The notes under the pieces were generated by a model, which saw only the letters and a program-made list of their open reading frames with translations, was not told the DNA's origin and made no database searches. Source: Leptidea sinapis (taxonomy: Eukaryota > Arthropoda > Insecta > Lepidoptera > Pieridae). From it: a stretch of DNA of 64,000 bases. The DNA lies in assembly GCF_905404315.1 (NCBI RefSeq), contig NC_066296.1, forward strand, positions 5,580,001 through 5,644,000. Direction: 5' to 3'. A program made the position numbers and the translations under genes. Each line of letters starts with the position of its first letter. Positions within the stretch are counted from its first letter, which is position 1. Shown one piece after another: positions 12,008 through 24,000 of the stretch.

Positions 12008-15000
12008 CTGGAAGGAATAAAATGACAATCAAATTAAAATTAGCAAGCTCGTTCACGATGCTAAAGGCATAAAAGGCATTTATTTTCTCAAAATTCTTTC
12101 CTTTAGTACTTTTTGATATCATTTCTAATATACTAGATAGAACTACCGCTTCAGAATTCTGCTTTGGGCTGTACTAAGACTAAAGCTCAGATCTAAAGAG
12201 CGTACCTTTTTTTTACGAGACAAGCAGGACGTTCAATTGATGGTAATTGATACGCCCTGCCCATTACAATGTAGTGCCGCTCAGGATTATTGAAAAACAC
12301 AAAAATTCTGAGCGGCAATACAATTGCGCTCGTCACCTTGAGACATAAGGTGTTAAGTCTCATTTGCCCAGTAATTTCACTAGCTACGGCGCCCTTTAGA
12401 CCGAGACACAGTAATGCTTACACATTACTGTTTCACAACAGAAATAGGTACCGTTGTGGTACCCATAACTAGCCGTCATCTTGTGCAAAGGAGCCTTCCA
12501 CTTAGACTTTGTTGAGACTTTACTTAGGTATAACTTATCTGAGTGTATGCTAAGCATATTCTTTGATTTCATTTTTATAGTCATTTGACAGCTGAAATTC
12601 TACTGAGCTTAAGCTAAGACAGCCAAACGCAACAGTTAAGTTCACTTTTTATCACACTAAGCTAAGTCTTACATAAGTAAAGTCACTCTCTTATTATAAA
12701 TATTGTAAATCCGTTATTAGATGGAAGTCCTACAAAATAGTATTATTATAACCTAATTTAAGTTCTGTGGATTTTGTGATGTTTTAAATAAAATAAAAAT
12801 TAAGTGAAGTCTAATTTCGCTCAATATATCTCAGCCTTAGTTTTTGAAATCGATGCACCTTCTAGATATTTGATATCATTATCAAGTAAAGGTAAAATAC
12901 GATAGCCAGGGTTACTTCAAGTAATAAAATAAATAATGAAAAAAAAAACTCAGAAAAAAATAAATAATGGTACTCTACTAAGCGTTAATCCCCCTGAAAA
13001 CGTGATCCTGCAGAGTTCATGAAACGTCGGGATAAATAAATAATATAAAAATTTAACTTTTACGCAAAAATATCATGTAAAAGTTTTAATCCCATAAAAA
13101 GTATTTTATTTACATAAATGTAACACACGAGTTTATAAAGAAAATACTAGGAAAACTGCAAAACAGACAAGTTAATATTATGATAATCAGTGTATATGTC
13201 TATAGGAGTATGTGTTTGTATCACGGATGATTGGATATTTTTATTACATGTATCAGTTACAGTTAAGAAGCTATATTTACACTTAAGTATTAAGACTGGA
13301 TGGTCGAATCCAACTCGGATGAGCAGCGTTCGGGAAGCTCTGTAAAATCTTCTCGTTCCAAATACCGCAGTATCTGAAGACGAAGGTTTTCAACCAGTGT
13401 GTGTTACCAGTGATGACTTACGCAGACGGGGTCGCTAACTATGGGCCTTATGAGAAAGCTAATGGTCGCTCAGAGGGCAATGGAGAGATGCTTTCCCTGC
13501 GAGATCGAATCAGAAATGAGGAGATCCGCAGGAGAACCAAAGTCACCGACATAGCGCAAATTAATGCGAAAGAGAAATGGCAGTGGGCAGGGCATATAGT
13601 TCGACGGACAGATGGCCGGTGGTTCAGAAAAGTCCTTGAATGGCGACTACGTACCGGAAGACGCAGTGTTGGTAGGTTGGACCCCCACAAGATGGACCGA
13701 CGATCTGGTCATGATCGCCGGAATACGTTGGATGAGGGCAGCGCAGGACCGATCGTCATGGAGATCTTTGGGGGAGGCCTTTGTCCAGCAGTGGACGTTT
13801 TCCGGCTGATGATGATGATTAAGACTCGTCGCTGAGTAGTATAGAGTATTTAGGTTGAAATCTACAGAGCGTACTTAGTACTTAGCTCATACTTTACTTA
13901 CGTACAACTCAGCTGAGTGTTAGCTTAGCATAATTTTTGATTTCGTTTTTATAGTCATTTGATAGCTGAAATAATGCTGAGCTTAAGATAAGACAGCACA
14001 ATGCAAAAGTCTAGTCTAGTCTACTACTAACTCTAGATCCCATCCTTTTTTTTTATGGAAAAGGAGCACAAACGAGCGTACGGGTCACCTGGTGTTAAGT
14101 TGTCACTGCCGCCGACAATCTCTTGCAACACCAGAAGAATCACAGGAGGAGGTACGCGCTTTTTTTGAAGGTACCCATGTCGTATGGTCCCGGAAACACT
14201 GCACAAGGAAGTTCATTCCACAGCAGTGGAAGAAAGCTCCTTGAAAACCGCACTCTGAAGGACCGCCACACATCCAGGTAGTGGGGATGATATCCTAACT
14301 TGTAGCGTGTCGTGCGAAGGTGGAATTCGGCGGCAGGAATCAGGTGAAACAGCTCTTCGGAACACTCCCGATTATAAATGTGGTAGAGGACACACAATGA
14401 AGCGATGTATCTACGCAACGCCAAGTGATCCAGCCGTTCACAGAGCACTGGGTCCCTGACAATTCGAATTGCTCTGCGTTGCATGCGGTTAAATAGATCG
14501 AGCTGATACTGGGGTGCACAAGACCAGAAATGACAGCAATACTCCATATGTGGCGGGACCTGCGCTTTGTAGAGCGCTAGAATGTGAGCCGGCTTGAAGT
14601 ATTGCCGTGCTCTATTTATGACGCCCAGTTTCTTCGAAGCCAATTTGGCTTTGCTCTCCAGATGGCCGTGGAATTGGCAATCGCTCGAGATATTGAGACC
14701 CAGAATTCCTATACTAGGCTAGGCAGTAAGGGAAGTGTTGTCGAAGAGCGGTGATACGACAAATGGGGTTTTTTTAGTTGTAAACGCGCAAACTTGAGTC
14801 TTCTGGGGGTTAAATTGGACAAGATTCAATTTACCCCATTCTGCGACCTTAAGAGAGAACTTGACAGAAGACACAAGTTTCTCCCGGCACTGGTCGACAA
14901 TTTCCCGAGAGAGACCTGCATGGCCCATGTATACGGCAGCCTTATAGTTTGAATTCGTTAATATAACTTACTACAGAAATATCTTAAGATTTTATTTTTA

Positions 15001-18000
15001 ATTTTTATCTAACTTCAATACAAATATAATTCTTTAAAAGTTTATTAAATGTTCGCATAATGTCTTTATTTATTTATAGTGTGTGTGAATTTATTTATCC
15101 GGTACACTCTTGGGAAGAATCTTTAATCTTTATTTTCACTTAGTAATAATTATAATATATAATATTGGTACACTCTTACACAAATTATCTTGCCCCAAAC
15201 TAGGTATAGTCTGTACAATAGGTACAATACAACGATATATTTAATACAATATACTTACTTAAACATACATAAATACAGATAAACATCCATGACTGGGAAA
15301 CAAACATTCATATTAATCATAAAATAAATGATTGCATGTAAGTTGAAACTCTTGAGTATTTTTTGCCATCGCATTGCATTAAAAAAAAATCTCAGCTCTT
15401 TTCGAATTGGTAAAAAGATTTTGTCATTCATTGAGTTACGAATAAAACAGAGTGTTAGGCCCGGTATCCACCAAACCGGAGAGGAGAGGAAACGAAAACA
15501 GATAAGCCGCGAAGCTGTCAGGATATTTCCACCAAAGCGGAGAGGAGATGTGAGCCGTTCGAGCTCGAAATCAGTCAAGTGATGTCTTCGAATGGAAGGC
15601 ATGATTCATTTCCACTGAAGCTAAGTGGAAAGGACATGTGGGAAGAACGAAATCTGATTGGCTATCAAAATACATCTCCTCTCCTCTTCTCTTTGGTAGA
15701 TACCGGCCCTCATGGTCAATTGCGATCAGCAAAACAGCTTACCCAGCTTAGGATCTCTCGGGATCAAGTTCTCAAAGTGGTAGGTGACTCCGGTTCGTAC
15801 ATCCGCGCTATGTTTCCAGCTCTTCACGTGCCAGTACTTCTTATCCCCGTCCTGACGCTCGTCGAGGTCCAAGAACACCGACACCACAATGTCACCTTAA
15901 AATACATTTTGAAGTGATAACTTGTTACGGGAAGTTATAAGAAAAAGTAGAAGTGATAAAAAGAAGACAAGTGGAACAAGTCATGTAATAAAGTAGCTAT
16001 GTTCTTTAGAGCACTTGGTTTTAATTACAATTTTTCAATTTGGGCTAATTTTGTTGCTTTTTCTTAGACTAACATTCATGGCGTGGCAACATCACGTCTC
16101 GGGTAGTGATCGTAAAAAATCGAGACAAGCAATACATTCTCCTGCAACACCAGAAGAATCACAGCAGCTTTTTTTGAAGGTACAAATGTCGTATCTCATC
16201 AAGCTATCCCATAATTTGATTTTACGCGGGACAAAGTTATCCGTACTCTCATTAGTCCTACTTTTTAATGAAAAACTTCCTTGGGCTTCCTTTCAAAGAA
16301 CTTCCAGGTGATGATGACTTGAGCACCTGCACATAGGCATTTTTTTAGATACATAGATTTAGTAAGTCTTTTGTGGGCGATGTATATTATACTTATACAA
16401 CAATATCCCAGAAAATGTTCAAAACAAATGTATTAGGAAATTCAAAAGAATTATTAAAAAGCGTTTATGTGGTATAAGATACTTATAATATAAATGACTT
16501 TCTTAATGATACCACAAATTGGGAATGGAGCGACCGCCCTCAACCTATTAAATAATAACTTTTATTGTATGATATTACATTGCAACCTAATTTTGTTATA
16601 TTATATATTTATTTTATGTAAAAAAGAAGCCCGCTGAGTTTGTTGCACCCGTTCTTCTCAAGTCTGAGGCATACTTCGAATGGGTGGTAGTTTTTGACTT
16701 TCAGTAAGTGACATCGTATCATATTGTCAGTAAAAATATTTGAATTTGACATTTTTTAATTTGTATTTCAGCACTTCTGTGTAAAGCCGTCAGATAGCAG
16801 CCATGTTGGTTTGTCGTCTTGAAATAAAAGAGTAAAAATAACTCACGTATTTCGATCTCGTACTTCCCGTTGCTGTTAATGGGGTATATAAACAGGTTTC
16901 CTTTGATGTAGTAGTCTCCCTCCAGCACGACGGAACACTGCAACTCCGTCAGAAGACTCTCCCGTACGCGTCTGTGGGACAAGCAAACAAAAAATCTTGC
17001 AGCACATTTTTATTGCCTACATGATCTTTTTTTAGTTATGACATCAAGGTACGAGACGAGCAGAACGTTCAGTTGATGGTAATTGATACGCCTTGTCCAT
17101 TACAATTACTGCCGCGTAGGATTCTTGAAACACGCAAAAATTCTGAGCGGCACTACAATTTCGCTCGCCACGTCGTTAAGTCTCATTTGCCCAGTAATTT
17201 CACTAGCTACGGAGACCGAAACACAATAATGCTTACACATTTCTGCTTCACGGCAGAAAAAGGCGCCATATTAGTACCCGTGATCTAACTGGCAGCCTGT
17301 GCAAAGGAGCCACAAAGGATTCTGGGATTTGACTAAAAAAACAAAGTTTAATAAGGGTAGTCGTGGTATTTATGGGCTATTTCCTCAACAACTTCCATGG
17401 GTCTAAGCCCTTGTTAGCCTAAGCAGATTTCCTCACCATGTTTTCTTTCACCGTAAGAGTTATCCGTTTGATTATGAGTCTTCCATATTTAATCAGATTA
17501 TTGATAAATCTGTTATTTTAAATATTCGTGTAAATTACTTTAATGCGCTCATGTATATTTATAAATTAACTGAATCTAACCTAGAAGGTACCTTTAGTTT
17601 TTGCCAAAAGATTTAATTTACTTAGTCAAAGTCAAATTAACTTAGGCTTAAAATAAGCGCTTTTGAATCGTCAGTATAAATATTTCTTTTAATTTACTGA
17701 ATCTACCGTATAATATGTTCGGAAAAGGTAGAGATCGTGAGAAGAACATAAAAGAAACTCAACGGCCTCTCTTCTCAATCAATAGAGTATTTTAAAATGG
17801 CTGTAATATACATAACAAAGTAGTGTGTAAGATGCTGCATCCATTAAATGAATCGTGTTAAAAGGCATAAAAGGCATTTATTTTCTCAAAATTGATTCCT
17901 TTAGAATTCTTTTTGATGTCATTTCTTATACTACTAGATACTACTACCGCTTCGGAAACAAATGGCGCTCTGAGAGAGAAGAAGCGGCGCAAGAAACTCT

Positions 18001-21000
18001 CCCAGCATTCTTTTTTTTTGCGCTCTTTTCAATAAAAATATACTATATTGTACAGTCATTTCTATCGCTATAAAATAATCACAATCTAGTCCCAGGCTGT
18101 CCGATCATTTAGATATTCAGCAGAGCCATTTTTTTATAAAACATTTAAATTTATTTATAGATAATGCCTGAACAGTGGCTGGGACTTTACTGTAGAAGTG
18201 TTATGCTTAAAGCTTAAAGCTATTATGTATCTTATGAAGCCTACTAGAATTAGTTACAAGCAATCCCTTATTTCTAGTGTTATAATAATGAAAATCACTA
18301 TTAAGAGCAAAAAGGTGACGATTTTTGTGAACATATATTAAATTTTCATAAATGTACTGACAATGAACAGTCATAATATTTGTTTCTTAAAATTTTTCTT
18401 TGAGAGACTGTCTATAACCAAGCTGATATATTGCACGAACAGCTCACTTTTGCAGTGCAAACACTATATGATATGTTCTATGTTAAAAGCGTCTTAAATA
18501 TCAAATATTTTATAAAAAGTAATAAAATAAGGAATATAATAATAAATGCAAAAAATTATAAATAAAAACATATTTTAATGTATAAGCAGTATGCATTATT
18601 GTTATATATGTATATATTTTCTTGTTACTTCAAAAAGTAAAGTGTGTTTTTAAAGTGATAACCCTCACTTCTAGGATTAAATACACAAATAAAATTAGAA
18701 AACAAATTTTATGAACGAACGGGTCTCGAACTGTCAGTTGTAAAGTAGATCCTGTAGATGAAGCCACAACCTGAGAGTTGAACAAAGCATACAAAATTTT
18801 ATAACGATACGTCACTCCAATGGTTAGCGCAGTTGGGAGAGCACTCGCACGGAACGCGAGAGGTCGTGCGTTCGAGGCCCGCATCGTTCATAAAATTTTG
18901 TTTTCAAATTTAATTTGTGTGTTAATCACAGAAGTGAGGGTTATCGCCTTAAAAACATAACAAATTGTTCAAAAAGTAATCCAGTTGTCCTATTTTGAGA
19001 AATTAACTATTTGAATTTGAAATTGAATAATAAAGAATAAAGTGTATAAATATAAATTACCTATCGTATATTGGATTCATCAACCTTTAGAGTTTGAATT
19101 TATTGCTTGTGTAAGGATGCTTCGTGAATATGATGGTCGTGATTATTGTCATAATTAGTAATTGCATCCAATAAATAAAACTGATTGTCTTTAACTATTT
19201 CCATATTTTGTTCAATTGTTTAAAACAAGCTAGTCATTATCCGAAGAATCATTCGTTTAAATAAAAAAAAAATGTACCCGGAGAAATAATTAACTATATA
19301 ATTATAAATATAATAATATAATATATATAATTATAAACTATTTATCCAGTATCCGTACAAATAGTGACTGGGTATTTAAAATGTCAATTTGAGTTCATTT
19401 CACAGACATAAAAAGGCGTTTATTTTCTCAAAATTCATTCATTTAGAATTATTTTTGATGTCTTAAAATAAATATGAATCATATAACCAATTTTCTGGCT
19501 TTGAAAGTGATGATTGGCTTGACAGTTTTGCGCGGATTTCTATTATTAAAAGTGTTTTTAAATCAGGAAAAACATAAAGTTTATTGCCTCCGAGAACACA
19601 ATAGGTTCTGATTGACAATAAGTAATTCGCCGACAGTAATATATGAAAATAGCGGAAACGGCTGACAAATTAGATAAAGCTAATGTGATAAATTACAATA
19701 AAAACCAGACACAAAAAGACACAATGGTGTCCATCGTCTATTCCTTGTATGTTTGGAATTTGAAGATGCGTTTCGTTTCTGTTTTTTGTTTCTGTCTTAT
19801 TAAGATGATGAAGTCATCTGCGTCGTATTCGATGATTGGGTTTTTGGCTATTTATTAGTGGCATATCCCAGAAAACCCAAACTCAGTTCCGTATTTCAGA
19901 AGCTGTCTCAATACATAATCCAAGATAAAGTGTGTTTAGTCACTGTCTTCTCTGCTAAAAATAATCATTACAATGATTTATTCCTCGTGCTATTCTACGT
20001 TTTTAGAAAGAACAATTTTGTAAAAATCTTGCAAAGATGGCTTTGACAATTAATTATTAAATAATGAATACGGCTGCGTGGGCTTGAACCCTTTGCCTGT
20101 CTTAATAATGGACGAAAAAACAAAAAAAAAAACGAATGTCGCAAACGTCAGAAAATTTCAGAAACCAACTTGTTACTTTTATGTTACAGTGATGCGCGCG
20201 CATCTTAAAATTTCACTCTCATCATTTTTTCATAACGTGCCTAAAGAAGTATAACTTCAAAAAGACACGAAATAATATGTATTTACTTATTGGAGCTTCT
20301 TTGCAGAGGATACGGCGTGATGGGTAACAAACAGCGGCGATATTATCTGCCAGAAGTAGTTTCAATGGCAGTAGCTAGTGAAATTACTGAGCTAATGAAA
20401 CTTAACAACTTATGTCTCAGAGTGACAAGCGCAAATTGCGTTTTCACTTAGAATATCGGATTCAATCAAGTGAACCTTTACCACTTACTATTTAAAAAAA
20501 AAGCAATTGCTGTGTTCTATGAAACCAAGATCCAAGGGAAACTTTTACCAAAAAATTTACGTTTAAAAAAACCGACTTCAAAACTTAAAGTAACTTAATA
20601 GAGATTTAATTTAATACATCTCTTCTGCAAATCTTATACCTTTAATAGTAATAACATACTATTTTTTGTATGTGCTAACTATTGATAGGGTTTAAGTCGG
20701 TGCTTGCCCGCTTGGGTTGTTTGGTTCTAGACGAAGCAATCCCGCTCAAAGTCAATAATAGTATTTTACTCAAACATGCATGGAAATATTGTCAATATTC
20801 TCGAAGAAAGAACACGCGAAGTATCGTATTTGCGGACAAAGAAAATCAAATCCATTGCAGGAGCGTTTTTTGAATTTGGAACATTACAACGGTCCTGCAA
20901 TGTTGTATGAAACGGCTTGCTGGGGTTATTAAATACTCTTTGATCGGATTTCTTTTGTCATTCTTGGCATACCTTAGTCTTTTTGCGTTTGCCTGTCGAC

Positions 21001-24000
21001 ACAGATGATAAAAAAAGAATTGGCGGCAAAGCTGAAAATTCATCTTGATTTGTTATTTACATACCTACATAATAAATATAAATTTAATAATAATTTTAAT
21101 GAGTTTCAACGGTTCAGAGAGTGAAATGGACATTGACTGTACTCCACCAGATTTAAGATCAGAAGCCAAATTGGCAATGGGAAACCTGCTTCCAGCGAAG
21201 TCAAAAGAAGAATACATGAAAGTATATGAAAATTTTATGAGTTGGAAAAACGAGAAAAAAGTGATCATTTTCTCCGAAACAGTATTTTTGGCGTATTTAA
21301 ATGATATTTCTAAAACTAAAAAGCCATAAAAAAGCCAAAAACATTACGGGCAATTTATTCCATACTGAAATATATAGTTCATGTTAAAAACGGCCATAAA
21401 CTTGAAAAAGTTTGGGAATTTAACTACTTTTAATTTATATTATATATAAGAAGTGTGTTTTTTTCCCTGCATTCTTTTGAGAAAAGCACTATATATGCCT
21501 CGGCGGGAAATGGCAATTGCAGGTCGAGTATGAGTTTGAAGGCCGAGCCGTAGGCGAAGACTAACTACGAGACAGCCTTCGCGGCCTTTGCAATAATGTA
21601 CTATTATTAATAATAAAGTTTTAAGACTTGCATGAGAGGTGAGTATTAAGTGTATTAAGTTAAATCTCTATTAAGTCATTTTATACCTTTCAGTTTTTGA
21701 AGTCGGTTTTTTTAAACGTAGTTGTTTTTCGATTTTTTTATCTTTTAGTGTCATTAATCAGGTAGACCACAAGATTTCGTTGCTTTTTCAGTGTCTCACA
21801 AGAACGTGAAATAGGGGATCTATATTTTTTAAGGCATGCGGAACCTTTCGTAGGCCTACCCTAGCAACTTAAAAAAATACTATTTATTATTTGACAATAA
21901 TCATATATAATCAAACTAAATGAAAACTCCTAAATAATCAGTACACAAACTATAATAACATCATCCACGTAAACAAAAATATTCATAAAATGATTAATTC
22001 GAATTTTTATGGGACCAAATGGCAAACATTCCGCATCAAACTAAGGCAGAATCACGAAAATCGGATCACTAATCTCAGAGTAATCAGTGTACATACATAA
22101 ACAAAATACTGATCGAATTGAGAACCTCCTCCTTTTGGATGTCGGTTAAAAATCACATTTTAACAACACAGCATAATAGCCAAAAGAAAAAAAGATACGG
22201 TTTACTTCTTTATGAATATTAAAATATAATGCGATAAAAAACTTTGGTCAGGGATGTAGGGTTCGAACCTCTTCTTCCATCTTAGCCTGAGATCTATATA
22301 GCGTACTAAGACTTTGCTCAGAATTTGTTTATGTAAAACTTAGCTGAGGGTAAGCATAGCATTCATTCAAAGGCCGGCAACGCTCTTGTGATTTCTCTGG
22401 TGTTGCAAGAGAATGTGGGCGGCGATGATCACTTAACACCAAGTGACCCGTACGCTCGTTTGTCCTCCTTTTCCATAAAAAAATCTTTGGTTTCGTTTTT
22501 ATAGACATTTGACAGCTAAAATTATGCTGAACTTAAGCTAAAACAGCCCAATGCAAAAGACAAGTTCGCGCTTTATCACACGCAATTGAAATGAATTCTG
22601 AAGATATATAATTATGAAGAAAATTCATTTTTACTTTACATTTCTATTTCTAATAGACATTGCGAAAAAAAATCACGAAAGTACCCCTTACTTTTACAGT
22701 TGGAACCATATTAATCATTCAATCCAGATAAAAATTTCTTACTGTTTACCAATTCTATTTAAATTGACATAGTTGTTTAGGTTTTGTAAAGAAAATTGTA
22801 TTATGTTTGTAATAAATAAAAAATGCTTCTAATTCTGAATTAAAACTATGGCGATCTTGTGCGAGAGAGCTAACCTAGCTCCGCTCGATTCCTCAAGGCC
22901 GTTGGGTCGGTCCCCAGCCTTAATAACTTCACCCCTACTACAATCGGTATTGTAAAGCGACATGCGATGAATGGGCGAAAAAATTAGAGGCAATATAAAA
23001 AAAAAATCACTTTAAAAAAAATTCAAGTTCGTATCCTTCGTACATATATAAGATTGTGTCCTTATGTAATACAAACATATATAATATGTTTATGTTTTTT
23101 TATTTTAAGTAAATAACATTTATATACACATAGATGGGCAGCGGCTATTGAAAGCAAGGGGGAAGGCCTGGCAGTTAGCCTGGATATAGCGAAGGCCTTT
23201 GATCGTGTATGGCAAAAGGCGCTCCTCTCCAAACTTCCATCATTTGGGCTTCCCGAGACCTTGTGCAAGTGGACCTCCAGCTTCCTCACTAGGCGCAGCA
23301 CACAGGTCGTTGTCGACGGATATTGCTCGAACCCGTGAATGCCGGAGTGCCCCAAGGCTGTGTGCTTCTGCATATAAATGATATGTTGGACACCTCCAAC
23401 ATTCATTGCTATGCAGACGACAGCACTGGTGATGCCGTATACACTGGCCATGCAGGTCTCTCTCGGGAAATCGTCGACCAGTGCCGGGAGAAACTTGTGT
23501 CTTCTATCGAGTCCTCTCTTGAGAAGGTCGCGGAATAGGGAAAATTGAACCTTGTCCAATTTAACCCCCAGAAGACTCAAGTTTGCGCGATTACCACAAA
23601 AAAAACGCCATTTGTCGTATCACCGCTCTTCGACAACACTTCCCTCAAAGCGTCACCTAGTATTGGAATACTGGGTCTCGAAATCTCGAGCGATTGCCAA
23701 TTTCGTGGTCATCTGGAAGGCAAAGCCAAATTGGCTTCAAAGAAACTGGGCGTCATTAATAGAGCACGGCAATAATTCAAGCCGGCCCACATACTAGCGC
23801 TCTACAAAGCGCAGGTCCGGTCACACAGCTGTCATCTCTGGTCTGGCGCACCCCAGTATCAGCTCGATCCATTTGACCGCGTGCAACGCAGAGCAGCTCG
23901 AATTGTCGGGGACACAGTGCTCTGTGAACGGCTGGATCACTTGGCGTTGCGTAGAGACGTCGCTTCATTGTGTGTCTTCTACCGCATTTATTACGGGGAG

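Noticed and set aside
13401..13835. 144-codon ORF as a host gene
   Set aside because: The frame reads through an RTE LINE C-terminus with frameshifts (KWQWAGHIVRRTDGRW) and a TGATGA tail.
14140..14643. 167-codon ORF as a host gene
   Set aside because: It is the LINE-A C-terminal domain, present in many copies here.
18808..18895. Functional tRNA gene
   Set aside because: A-box-like, B-box-like and anticodon-stem-like parts are present, but the segment before the D arm is too long, the base before the anticodon is C instead of T, and one T-stem pair fails. It also lies within inverted ends. Better read as a tRNA-derived repeat.
20682..20873. 63-codon ORF inside the TIR element as the recombinase C-terminus
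   Set aside because: No catalytic motifs and it lies upstream of the N-terminal-like fragment, so the order would be wrong.
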